A stretch of 7,805 nt of DNA from Candidatus Kaiserbacteria bacterium (GCA_019247335.1 JAFAPB010000073.1:1-7805); one strand, 5' to 3'; positions 1 through 6,881 are shown, counted from the stretch's first letter. The notes: a model not told the origin generated them from the letters alone. Numbers and translations: made by a program.

Positions 1-1
1 A

Positions 2-304
2 GCAGAGACCCTTGTGGGGCTCCGAGGCTTTATTGGGTACCTTACGAAGCTCGACCGCGAATCCTTCGCCCACGCGCTCGAACATGCGGATGATCTGTCG
101 AGCGCCTCTCTTGAAGAAGTCGTCGTAGCTTTCGCGGCAAGCGAGCACGACTGGGACAGCGAGATATTTCATTTGCTTGGTGCATATCTGCGACTTCGGG
201 AAATGGCGAACCGCCACGAGCTCGAGTTGCCGCCGGATGTGCAGCAGAAAATGAGCGATCTGGATACGGTGGTCGTGCCGCTCCTCACAAGACAGCGAGA
301 ATAA
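2..304 (+). CDS. 3' end of an unrecognised gene (left-truncated)
   Basis: The frame is open from base 2, the first in-frame codon, to a TAA at 302-304, giving about 100 residues with no stop upstream. This is therefore probably the C-terminal part of a gene that begins outside the window. A GTG at 14 could be an internal start giving 96 residues, but nothing resembling a clear ribosome binding site can be judged in the 13 bases before it. The product is acidic and looks wholly helical: a repeated alternation of leucine/alanine with Glu/Asp/Arg, stretches such as DLSSASLEEVVVAF and LLGAYLRLREMAN, no cysteine, no transmembrane segment. I do not recognise the family. It is convergent with the purine operon and its stop codon lies directly on the shared terminator hairpin, so it is an independent transcription unit. 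Confidence 0.6.
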   Translation, partial: AETLVGLRGFIGYLTKLDRESFAHALEHADDLSSASLEEVVVAFAASEHDWDSEIFHLLGAYLRLREMANRHELELPPDVQQKMSDLDTVVVPLLTRQRE

Positions 305-337
305 AAAGAAAAATCCGCACGTTGATGCGGATTCTTC
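301..337 (-). terminator. Intrinsic terminator of the pur operon, possibly bidirectional
   Basis: A perfect 8-bp inverted repeat (312-319 AATCCGCA pairing with 326-333 TGCGGATT) closes a 6-base loop. The stem can extend by three more pairs (308-310 with 335-337) after one mismatch. Read on the minus strand the stem is followed at once by TTTTTCTTTTTATT, a classical U-tract, so it ends transcripts coming from purB about 125 bases past the purB stop. On the plus strand the hairpin directly follows the TAA of the left-edge gene but is followed only by a pyrimidine-rich CTTCCTCTCC, so termination in that direction would be weaker. Confidence 0.85.
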
Positions 338-354
338 CTCTCCTGCGATTTTCC

Positions 355-385
355 GGCGCTCTGAGGCGTCGACTCTCAGAGTGTC
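355..385 (+). repeat. Inverted repeat / second hairpin in the convergent intergenic region
   Basis: CTCTGAG at 359-365 is complementary to CTCAGAG at 375-381 around a 9-base loop. On the plus-strand RNA the stem extends to 355-385 through two G-U pairs for 11 bp; on the minus strand those two positions become A-C mismatches, so the structure is better as plus-strand RNA. No T-tract follows in either direction, so it is not a canonical terminator. It may be a 3'-UTR structure or chance. The rest of 305-458 holds no convincing gene. Confidence 0.4.
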
Positions 386-458
386 GAATGCCGTGGGATC
401 GCGCTAATAAACCACTTCGACCTTATCCCCCAGACGTATCAATAATATCATTCTTACT

Positions 459-1877
459 TCATAGACGCCTCTGTGCGATATCCACAGCCAGGCCAATATA
501 GCGCTCGGGCGTCAAGTCGCAGAGTTTCTGCTTCACGTCGTCGGAAATATCGAGTCCGTCGATAAATGTACGGATATCATCGATCGTTATTTTCTTCCCG
601 CGCGTTAGTTCTTTTAACTTTTCGTACGGCATTTGTGCGCCTTCACGCCGCAAAACGGTCTGCAGCGCTTCGGCGAGGACTTCCGGATGCGCTTCAAGCG
701 CCTCTGTGATCGCCGCGTGGTTCACCGCGATCTTGCCGAAACCGCGCACGAGACTCTGCTGCGCGACGATCGTATGCGCAAGCGCCGTGCCGAAAGTGCG
801 CTCAACAGTCGAGTCGGAAAGGTCGCGCTGAAGGCGCGAGACCGGCAGCTTGCGCGCGAAGTGCTCGAAGAGCGCATTCGCGACGCCGAAGTTGCCCTCC
901 GCATTTTCAAAGTCGATCGGATTCACTTTGTGCGGCATCGCGGACGAGCCCACCTCTCCCTCTTTCGGTTTTTGTGTCACCCAGCCGTCTGAAATGTAGC
1001 GCCACATGTCCTGCGAAAGATCGATGAGGATCGTATTGATGCGGCGCATGTAGTCGAAATATTCGGCATAGGTGTCATGCGGTTCGATCTGCGTCGTAAA
1101 TTCATTCAAAAGGACGCGCATGTAGTGCTTTTGTCCGATGCCTTTCGCGTTAAAACGCTCGATGAAACGCTTGCTGAAATCGAGCCAGTCGACCTCGGGC
1201 GCCGCGATCGCATGTGCGTTGTAACTGCCCGTTGCCCCGCCCCATTTCGCGAGCACGCTCGTATTCTTAAATACGTCGACCTGTCGGTGCAGGCGCTCGG
1301 CGAATACGCGCATTTCTTTGCCGAAAGTCGTCGGCGAGGCGCTTTGGCCATGGGTGCGCGACAACATCGCCGTACTGGCCTCTCTATCAGAGAGATCCAT
1401 AAGCGTGCGCTCGATCTCTCGCAGCGGTCCGCCGAGATATGCTTCTTCGAAAAAGTCACGGAGCATGAGCGCATATGAGACGCTGTTCACATCTTCGGAT
1501 GTGAGCGCAAAATGCACCCATTCGGACAGATCTTCGAGTGAAGTTTCTTTTATCTTAGATTTGATGAAGTATTCGGCGGCTTTCACATCGTGATTGGTCG
1601 CCGGAATTCCCTCGTATCCTTCTCGCTCGATTCTCTTGACGATTCGCGCATCTTCGAGGCTCGCGTCCGCGATCTTCTGCAAGAGTTCGCGCTCGTTGTC
1701 GGTGAGCGCGCGTATTCCGAGCGCTTTTTCTTCGGTCAGCGCGATCAGATATTCGCATTCAACGCGGATGCGATATCTGATGAGCGCGTATTCGCTGAAG
1801 TACGGTGCAAGCGCCTCCGCAGCCGCGCGGTAACGACCGTCGACAGAGCTGATTGCAGTGAGGGGTTCAAATTCCAT
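459..1877 (-). CDS. purB: Adenylosuccinate lyase PurB
   Basis: Cytoplasmic lyase of the fumarase/aspartase superfamily. It splits SAICAR to AICAR plus fumarate in purine synthesis, and adenylosuccinate to AMP plus fumarate in AMP synthesis. The 472 residues match the E. coli-type enzyme (about 456) end to end: LTAISSVDGRY at residues 6-16, TNHDVKA at 94-100, TSEDVN at 126-131, SRTHGQ at 173-178 with the presumed general acid His176, TTQIEPHD at 261-268, and the superfamily signature GSSAMPHKVNP at 310-320, whose serine loop carries the catalytic base. It ends with the PYEKLKELTRGK segment (418-429) typical of this subfamily. The ATG at 1877 overlaps the purC stop by 11 bases and has only a weak purine-rich leader, so translation is probably coupled to purC. 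It is the last gene of the operon, before the 301-337 terminator. Confidence 0.97.
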   Translation of the reverse strand: MEFEPLTAISSVDGRYRAAAEALAPYFSEYALIRYRIRVECEYLIALTEEKALGIRALTDNERELLQKIADASLEDARIVKRIEREGYEGIPATNHDVKAAEYFIKSKIKETSLEDLSEWVHFALTSEDVNSVSYALMLRDFFEEAYLGGPLREIERTLMDLSDREASTAMLSRTHGQSASPTTFGKEMRVFAERLHRQVDVFKNTSVLAKWGGATGSYNAHAIAAPEVDWLDFSKRFIERFNAKGIGQKHYMRVLLNEFTTQIEPHDTYAEYFDYMRRINTILIDLSQDMWRYISDGWVTQKPKEGEVGSSAMPHKVNPIDFENAEGNFGVANALFEHFARKLPVSRLQRDLSDSTVERTFGTALAHTIVAQQSLVRGFGKIAVNHAAITEALEAHPEVLAEALQTVLRREGAQMPYEKLKELTRGKKITIDDIRTFIDGLDISDDVKQKLCDLTPERYIGLAVDIAQRRL

Positions 1878-2814
1878 ACGATTTCAAATTGCGTTCGATG
1901 CGCGCAATGACCGGCATCTCCCCCTTTTCGAATCTGGTGCCGGTAATCTGCTCATACATTTGTATATAACGCCGCGAGAGTTCCTCAACAAGCTCCGCGG
2001 GCGCTTCAGGCAATACGGCATCCTCGTACGGATCGCAGTGGTCTCTAAACCACAGCCGCAAAAATTCTTTATCAAAGTACTCCGGTTCGTCGCCTTTTGC
2101 ATAACGCTCTTCGTACGACGTCTTCTGCCAATAGCGCGACGAGTCCGGCGTATGGATCTCATCGATCAGTACGATCGTGCCATGGTCATCGACGCCGAAT
2201 TCGTATTTCGTATCGACAAGAATAAGCCCTTTCTCGGCCGCGATTTCCACCCCGCGATTATAGAGCGCGACCGCCGTCGCCTCGATCTTATCGATCATGT
2301 CGCGCGAAAGAATGCCCTCGGAAACAACTTCCTGTGGTGAGAGGGTCCGGTCATGCGCATCTTCTTTCGTTGACGGCGTGAAGACCGGTCGCAGGAGCTG
2401 CTGGTTCTTTTTCATGCCGTCCTGCAGCTGGAAGTTGCCAAAATCGCGTTTCCCTTGCGAGTAATGCGTCCAGAGCGAAGTCCCTGTCACGCCGGTCAGA
2501 TAGCCGCGCACGACCGCCTCGACGGGAACTGTCTTGTACTTGCGCGCGACCGTCACATTAGGGTCCGGAACGTCGATGATGTGATTCGGCACGATATCTT
2601 TTACCGCATCCATCCAGAAAGCGGTGATCTGATTCAATACCTGACCTTTCCACGGGATGTGCGCGATGATGCGGTCGAACGAGGAGTGCCGATCAGTAGT
2701 AACGAGGATCAGCTTATCGCCCTGATCATAAATATCGCGCACCTTGCCGGCCTTCTTCGGTCCCAGAAAATCGAAATTTGTTTCTTTGAGTACTTCGTCC
2801 ATATTATTCGACAT
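1867..2814 (-). CDS. purC: SAICAR synthetase PurC (long form)
   Basis: ATP-dependent ligase joining aspartate to CAIR to give SAICAR. From the ATG at 2814 it is 315 residues, close to the yeast Ade1 size (about 306) rather than the roughly 237 of E. coli PurC. Visible motifs are GKVRDIYD at 23-30, the first family signature region VPVEAVVRGYLTG at 97-109, the second signature LVDTKYEFG at 199-207, and DEIHTPDSSRYW at 218-229 in the active site. Insertions relative to the short form include the 120-160 region (DFGNFQLQDGMKKNQQL and after). Start choice: the frame is open to an ATG at 2895, but that adds an Arg/Ser-rich stretch unlike PurC and overlaps purM by about 90 bases. The ATG at 2814 overlaps the purM stop by 11 bases; a second ATG at 2802 (311 residues) lies one base after the purM TAA and is equally plausible. 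Neither has a well-placed Shine-Dalgarno, suggesting coupled re-initiation. Confidence 0.96.
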   Translation of the reverse strand: MSNNMDEVLKETNFDFLGPKKAGKVRDIYDQGDKLILVTTDRHSSFDRIIAHIPWKGQVLNQITAFWMDAVKDIVPNHIIDVPDPNVTVARKYKTVPVEAVVRGYLTGVTGTSLWTHYSQGKRDFGNFQLQDGMKKNQQLLRPVFTPSTKEDAHDRTLSPQEVVSEGILSRDMIDKIEATAVALYNRGVEIAAEKGLILVDTKYEFGVDDHGTIVLIDEIHTPDSSRYWQKTSYEERYAKGDEPEYFDKEFLRLWFRDHCDPYEDAVLPEAPAELVEELSRRYIQMYEQITGTRFEKGEMPVIARIERNLKSYGI

Positions 2815-3940
2815 CGTACACGAGTTCTTGCCCCCCTTTCTCCGTGCCCTTACTCGTGAGGTAGATCTTCGGCTCCGCGATAATCTCGCCTGCAAGCCGT
2901 GCGTTCATGCCGTACTTTTTTGCTTCCGCCAGTACTGCATCGGGCTCCGGCGTAATGAGCGCCATGCCCTGTCCCATATTCCATGCTCGATAGGCATCAT
3001 GATCCGATATCACGCCTATTTTCTGACAATACGCCATTATTTCCGCCGGCTCGAATACATTGTTGAGTCGTGCGCCAAGTTTCGAGCGGCGCAACACGCG
3101 CGCCATTTTCTCCGGAACGCCGCCGCCCGTAATATGTGCAACGCCATTGATTGCGCACGATCCCTCGGTATCAAATCCGCCGTGAAGTCCGACAACGAAG
3201 CGCGAATAAATGCGCGACGGCGTGAGCGTAAGCTCGCCCAGCGTTGAGTTTCCGAACGGCGCCGTGTGCCATTCGTCACCATGTGTTTTCTGGAACGTTT
3301 TTCGTACAAGCGAGAGGCCATTGCAGCGAAATCCCGTTTCCTCGAGCATGACTATCGCATCACCCGCCTGTATCTCAAGGCCGGTAAGCAATTTCTCCTT
3401 GCGTGCCACCCAGATCGCGCCCGCGCTCCAACTGAAGGGAAAATCGCCGTACCCGGCGATGATCGACGGCAGCTGTGCGATCTCACCATTTATGATCGCG
3501 ACATTCGCCTCTTTTGCCGCTGCGATGTAGCCGTCTGCGATCTGCCGCATGACGGGCAGGAATCGATCATCGGTGCCGAGCGATTTTACATCGAAAACAG
3601 AGCCAGCCACGATCGTCTCGCCGCCCCGGATCAAAGCGTCATCGCAAACCATCGCGAGGAGATCGAATGCCATCGTGTCGAATCGGCTGACACGCTGCGC
3701 GATCTCGACCTTGGTGCCACAACCGTCGAACCCGAGCGACATATAGCTGCCTTCAGGCAATTTTGAAATATCGATCATCTTCAACCCGGCAAAATCGTCG
3801 AACGGCGTCACGACTTCGCCGATCTTCCCCGCGCGATTCTCGAAGGTCTTTTTCGAGGCCTCGTAGAGAATGCGCGACGCCTCAGCCTCGACATCCACAT
3901 CGACCCCGGCGAGCGCGTATGCGTTCGGCTGCTTACTCAT
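2804..3940 (-). CDS. purM: AIR synthetase PurM (divergent)
   Basis: Phosphoribosylformylglycinamidine cyclo-ligase: ATP-dependent ring closure of FGAM to AIR, in the PurM/ThiL/SelD/HypE ATP-binding superfamily. Length 378 against about 345 for E. coli. Recognisable blocks are YALAGVDVD at 8-16, GFDGCGTK at 70-77 (E. coli GTDGVGTK), the FDLLAMVCDDALIRGGE stretch at 92-108, CNGLSLVRK at 206-214, LTPSRIY at 239-245, AHITGGGVPEK at 268-278, and AYRAWNMGQGM at 316-326. The usual GGETAEMPG block is changed to NGEIAQLPS (151-159), and the usual SNG segment is CNG, so the protein is diverged although the fold-defining motifs remain. The extra length lies mainly in insertions and in a C-terminal tail past residue 352. 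The ATG at 3940 overlaps the purE stop by 8 bases; no strong Shine-Dalgarno is present. Confidence 0.93.
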   Translation of the reverse strand: MSKQPNAYALAGVDVDVEAEASRILYEASKKTFENRAGKIGEVVTPFDDFAGLKMIDISKLPEGSYMSLGFDGCGTKVEIAQRVSRFDTMAFDLLAMVCDDALIRGGETIVAGSVFDVKSLGTDDRFLPVMRQIADGYIAAAKEANVAIINGEIAQLPSIIAGYGDFPFSWSAGAIWVARKEKLLTGLEIQAGDAIVMLEETGFRCNGLSLVRKTFQKTHGDEWHTAPFGNSTLGELTLTPSRIYSRFVVGLHGGFDTEGSCAINGVAHITGGGVPEKMARVLRRSKLGARLNNVFEPAEIMAYCQKIGVISDHDAYRAWNMGQGMALITPEPDAVLAEAKKYGMNARLAGEIIAEPKIYLTSKGTEKGGQELVYDVE

Positions 3941-4451
3941 GCTGATTCAAATAAGACTCGTAGCCGATCTCCTCCAGCTTCTTCGCTTTTGCGAACACGC
4001 CTTGCTCCATTTGTTTTTTGTACGCGACAAGCTTGGAGTGTACGAGATCGTCGGAGAGCCCGATTATTTCAGCGGCAAGAATGCCCGCATTTTTCGCTCC
4101 ATTGACCGCGACGGTCGCGACGGGGACGCCCGGTGGCATCTGCGCGATGGAAAGCAACGAATCGATACCCTTCATCGCTTTCGATTGGATCGGTACACCG
4201 ATCACGGGTAAATGAGAAAACGCTGCGGTCATCCCGGGCAAATGCGCAGCGCCGCCGGCGCCCGCGATGATGACTTTCACGCCGCGCTCTTCGGCGCTCT
4301 TTGCGTATTTGACCAATCTGTCAGGCGTGCGATGCGCGGAAACGATAGTCACTTCATTCGCAACGCCGAGCTCGTCGAGCATCTTCGCCGCATCCTGCAT
4401 GACCGGCAAATCCGAATCCGACCCCATGATGATGCCGACGAGTGGTGTCAT
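3933..4451 (-). CDS. purE: N5-CAIR mutase PurE (class I)
   Basis: Converts N5-CAIR, the PurK product, to CAIR. The 172 residues match class I PurE over the whole length: MGSDSD at 9-14 (substrate phosphate loop), SAHRTPDRL at 38-46 with His40 equivalent to the catalytic histidine of the SAHRTP motif, GAGGAAHLPGM at 64-74, GVPIQS at 85-90, GIDSLLSIAQMPPGVPVATVAV at 95-116, and a long C-terminal helix. Presence of purK in the same operon agrees with the class I (mutase) assignment rather than direct AIR carboxylation. The ATG at 4451 shares an ATGA overlap with the upstream M24-like gene, and the gene overlaps purM by 8 bases at its 3' end, so it is translationally tied to both. Confidence 0.97.
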   Translation of the reverse strand: MTPLVGIIMGSDSDLPVMQDAAKMLDELGVANEVTIVSAHRTPDRLVKYAKSAEERGVKVIIAGAGGAAHLPGMTAAFSHLPVIGVPIQSKAMKGIDSLLSIAQMPPGVPVATVAVNGAKNAGILAAEIIGLSDDLVHSKLVAYKKQMEQGVFAKAKKLEEIGYESYLNQHE

Positions 4452-5230
4452 ATGGATAAGACGCGTTTCGCGCCCTTTGAGAAGGTCACAATAACATGAA
4501 AGAACATGTTCGGTAGTTGCGGTTTTTTCGGGTCAAGCAGGCGCGATTCGACCGTAAACGCGCACGTTTCCGGAATACGATAGTGCTCTTCCGGATTGAT
4601 GAAACGACGCGCGAGGCGAATCTGTTCTTTTAGATCAACAAATGTGACGCTTGAAGGAGCGGCATCTGCGTCCGACCACGGAACGGTATGGCCGAAGTTA
4701 CTGTCCCCCGCCTGCGGTGTGACGGTCGTAATGTGCGCATGCTCGAAGCCGTGTTCGGCGATGGTACGCATAGCGGCCTCGTGCAGCTCCGAGAATTTCA
4801 TGCCGACGCGCGAGAGTTCGGCTATCGCGAGAATGGCTTCCGATCCGCGCGTGAAATGGGAACGCAGAGTCTCGTCCTTCCCCTCATAGAACGTGTGTCC
4901 AAAGTCGCCGAACATGCCCGAGGCACGATCAACAGGTGAAACATAAACGATCACGGGTATTTCGACCGAGTATCGAATATCGGTACGCGGCCAGAATTCC
5001 GGCTTCCGTATCGAATCGAATCCCATGCGCTCCTTTCCGATGAGAACGCTGATGCCATTCGGCGGTGGATCGTACCAGCCAGTCGGATACAGCTCCGTAT
5101 GCGCAGCCAAGCTTGCTTGCAATGCAGCTGCCCATTCCGCTTCTGACTTACCGTTCGCACCGCTGATCGAGGCCATTACGATCTCGGCAGTTAACAATCG
5201 CGTGCGCGTGACGGCTTCGATCAGATCCAT
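4448..5230 (-). CDS. Divergent M24-family (pita-bread fold) metallopeptidase-like protein
   Basis: A 260-residue protein that I place in the M24 (methionine aminopeptidase / Xaa-Pro aminopeptidase / creatinase) fold by pattern. An N-terminal helix plus a strand region at about 5-65 resembles the first half of the fold. GDFGHTFYEGKDET (108-121) resembles the DxG...D metal segment, with candidate ligands Asp109 and Asp119 (spacing 10, against the usual 11). A long helix with GMKFSELHEAAMRTIAEHGF (143-162) resembles the G-V-T-xx-E-L-H-xx-A block. FGHTVPW has candidate His181, and ETCAFTVESRL has candidate Glu228. The last conserved glutamate of the family (the I-E-D-T strand) is not seen: the matching stretch is NMFFHVIVTFSKG (241-253). 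It may therefore bind metal differently or not be a peptidase. Start: ATG at 5230, one base after the purK TAA; an upstream in-frame ATG at 5281 would overlap purK by 50 bases and adds a non-family leader. Its stop overlaps the purE start as ATGA. Substrate unknown. Confidence 0.7.
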   Translation of the reverse strand: MDLIEAVTRTRLLTAEIVMASISGANGKSEAEWAAALQASLAAHTELYPTGWYDPPPNGISVLIGKERMGFDSIRKPEFWPRTDIRYSVEIPVIVYVSPVDRASGMFGDFGHTFYEGKDETLRSHFTRGSEAILAIAELSRVGMKFSELHEAAMRTIAEHGFEHAHITTVTPQAGDSNFGHTVPWSDADAAPSSVTFVDLKEQIRLARRFINPEEHYRIPETCAFTVESRLLDPKKPQLPNMFFHVIVTFSKGAKRVLSI

Positions 5231-5231
5231 A

Positions 5232-6332
5232 TTAGATTGAAACGAGCGACCGTGCGTGCTCGGCGAGTGAGCGAGCATCATCCAATGTATCGGCCGTAGC
5301 CGTTATATGCCCCATCTTACGCTCCTTTCTTGTATCGGTTTTACCGTAAATATGCACTTTCACACCCGGTAACTTTTCGGCGTCTTCGATGCCATCCGGC
5401 ATCGCCTGGCCGTCTCGTTCGCCGAGAATATTGATCATGACCGCTGCCGGCACTTTCATCGATGGGTCACCAAGTGGCATACCTGCGACGGCGCGAATAT
5501 GCTCTTCGAACTGCGAGGTATGGCACGCTTCGATCGAAAAATGCCCGCTGTTGTGGACGCGCGGCGCGATCTCATTGACGAGCACTTCGCTGCCGACGTT
5601 AAACATTTCTATAGCGAAGACTCCCGCGCCTTCGAACGACGCGAGGACTATTTCCGCGAGATCGCGCGCTCTCTGCGCGATCTCCGTCGAGACCGGCGCA
5701 GGAGCCAGGACCATATGGCAAATATGATTTTTGTGGATTGTTTCGACAAGCGGGAAGATCTTGATGTCCCCTTCCGCGGTGCGTACGGCGACGATGGCCA
5801 GCTCTTTATCAAAATGTACGAATCCTTCCGCATACGCGGGCGCGCCCCGGAGCTTCGCGACCGCATCGGCGATATCTTCGGGAGAATTCACGAGCGCATT
5901 GCCGCGGCCGTCGAAGCCGCCCGAGCGAGCCTTGAGCACGTACGGATAGCCAAGCGTCTCCGCTTCTTCCGGAAGCGCGAACGGCGCGACTGGGATCCCA
6001 TGCGATGAGAGAAATTGCTTCTGGTATAGCTTGTCCTTGATCATCGCCAGCGTTCGCGGCGTCGGATGCACTGGGAATCCGTTGTGTGAGAGTTCCTCAA
6101 GTGCGTCAGCATTCACCGATTCGATCTCGAACGTGAGGACGTCGCACTTTTCGGCGAGTCGTTTCGTCGCGTTCGCATCACCGTATGCCGCGACAATGCG
6201 CTCATCGGCCATCTGCATGCCAGGCGCATTTGGCGTGGGGTCCATCATAACCACCTTGAATCCGAGTGCATGCGCTGCATCGGTCAACATTCTGCCGAGC
6301 TGGCCCCCGCCTGCAATGCCGATCGTTTTCAT
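5232..6332 (-). CDS. purK: N5-CAIR synthetase PurK
   Basis: ATP-grasp enzyme that carboxylates AIR with bicarbonate and ATP to N5-CAIR, passed on to PurE. The 366 residues are close to the E. coli length (355). Domains in order: an N-terminal Rossmann-like preATP-grasp domain with GIAGGGQLGRM at 5-15, DPTPNAPG at 31-38 and TFEIESV at 67-73; an ATP-grasp domain with PTPRTLAMIKDKLYQKQFL at 90-108, KARSGGFDGRG at 134-144, EGFVHFDKELAI at 169-180, FPLVETIHKNHICHMVLAPA at 193-212, and the metal/ATP segment NEIAPRVHNSGH at 253-264 followed by TSQFEEHIRAV (272-282); and a C-terminal domain with HIYGKTDTRKERKMGH at 327-342. All the family landmarks are present, so it should be active. The ATG at 6332 overlaps the upstream NTPase stop as ATGA; the purK TAA is one base before the M24-like ATG. 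Confidence 0.97.
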   Translation of the reverse strand: MKTIGIAGGGQLGRMLTDAAHALGFKVVMMDPTPNAPGMQMADERIVAAYGDANATKRLAEKCDVLTFEIESVNADALEELSHNGFPVHPTPRTLAMIKDKLYQKQFLSSHGIPVAPFALPEEAETLGYPYVLKARSGGFDGRGNALVNSPEDIADAVAKLRGAPAYAEGFVHFDKELAIVAVRTAEGDIKIFPLVETIHKNHICHMVLAPAPVSTEIAQRARDLAEIVLASFEGAGVFAIEMFNVGSEVLVNEIAPRVHNSGHFSIEACHTSQFEEHIRAVAGMPLGDPSMKVPAAVMINILGERDGQAMPDGIEDAEKLPGVKVHIYGKTDTRKERKMGHITATADTLDDARSLAEHARSLVSI

Positions 6333-6856
6333 AGCCGCTCAAGTATGAAATCGGCCCGATCCGGAACGGGCAAGACCGGTACGTGCACTATGTCGTATCC
6401 TAATTCGCGATACGCATCCGCGATGAGCCCGTGTATTCGAAACGCTTCTTCCTCGGTCTCGAAACGCGCGCGATCGTTCGCGAAGGACAGCATTTCCAAA
6501 AGAAAGACCTTCCGGTAGCGAAAAAAGCGCATCGCTTTCTCGACCTCATCATCGATCGGAAGATTCGTAAACCGAAAATACGCTAGATTATCCGGCAGTC
6601 CGCGATCGAGAAAAAGTGTCGTATCTTTCGGCGCGCGAGTCTCGATCTGAACGTGATATCGAAGTATGCTCTTTTCGAACCAGAGCAAATCTTTTCGCAT
6701 CTCATCGATGGTCTCGCCTGTCGCGAGATGTTCTTCTATGAATGCACGCGCTGCCTCGGGAAGCACGGCGTGGCCGCGAGTTTCGATCTCACGCACAAGA
6801 GTTGTTTTCCCCGAACAGGGCCCGCCCGTTAATACGTACCACGGCGGCGTTTCCAT
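6329..6856 (-). CDS. AAA_28-type P-loop NTPase / putative kinase
   Basis: A 175-residue single-domain P-loop protein. Walker A is GGPCSGKT at 11-18, right after an N-terminal beta strand (WYVLT). PEAARAFIEEH at 33-43 matches the E-x-x-R element of the AAA_28 family, which includes the ribosylnicotinamide kinase domain of NadR and Ttd14-like proteins. LFLDRGLPDNLAYF (81-94) carries the Walker-B-like strand with Asp84-Arg85. A lid-like region with Arg113/Arg115 and ARFETEEEAFRIHGLIADAYRELGYDIVHVP (130-160) closes it. The architecture suggests phosphorylation of a small molecule, but the substrate cannot be read from sequence; its position in a purine operon hints at a nucleoside or nucleotide. 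Start: an in-frame TGA lies 15 bases upstream of the ATG at 6856 and the next Met is residue 53, so this ATG is the only likely start, although no Shine-Dalgarno precedes it. Its stop overlaps the purK start as ATGA. Confidence 0.85.
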   Translation of the reverse strand: METPPWYVLTGGPCSGKTTLVREIETRGHAVLPEAARAFIEEHLATGETIDEMRKDLLWFEKSILRYHVQIETRAPKDTTLFLDRGLPDNLAYFRFTNLPIDDEVEKAMRFFRYRKVFLLEMLSFANDRARFETEEEAFRIHGLIADAYRELGYDIVHVPVLPVPDRADFILERL

Positions 6857-6862
6857 GGGAGG

Positions 6863-6871
6863 ATAGTATCA
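6863..6871 (-). promoter_or_regulatory. Putative extended -10 element, leaderless start of the NTPase-purK unit
   Basis: On the minus strand TGATACTAT reads as an extended -10 (TG, one base, then TACTAT, which keeps the three most conserved positions of TATAAT). Its 3' end is 6 bases from the ATG at 6856, so transcription would begin at or next to the A of the start codon. That would also explain why the six bases before the ATG are CCTCCC, the opposite of a Shine-Dalgarno. No clear -35 is seen; the -35 position falls in the preceding hairpin. This is inference from sequence pattern. Confidence 0.45.
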
Positions 6872-6881
6872 AAAATACGAC

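Noticed and set aside
1858..2340. 160-residue plus-strand frame antisense to purC
   Set aside because: It lies inside a clearly identified gene on the other strand. Its product is Arg/Phe-rich with no recognisable motif, as expected of an antisense shadow in this codon usage.
2815..2895. N-terminal extension of PurC from the upstream ATG at 2895
   Set aside because: The added residues are Arg/Ser-rich and unlike SAICAR synthetase. They are simply the purM coding sequence read in another frame, and the overlap with purM would be about 90 bases.
3266..3766. 166-residue plus-strand frame antisense to purM
   Set aside because: Antisense shadow of purM; low-complexity Arg/Cys-rich product, no ribosome binding site or family motif.
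5231..5281. Start of the M24-like gene at 5281
   Set aside because: It would overlap purK by 50 bases and add 17 residues with no family resemblance; the ATG at 5230 right after the purK stop fits better.
5499..6008. 169-residue plus-strand frame antisense to purK
   Set aside because: Antisense shadow of the well-conserved purK; Arg-rich product without motifs.
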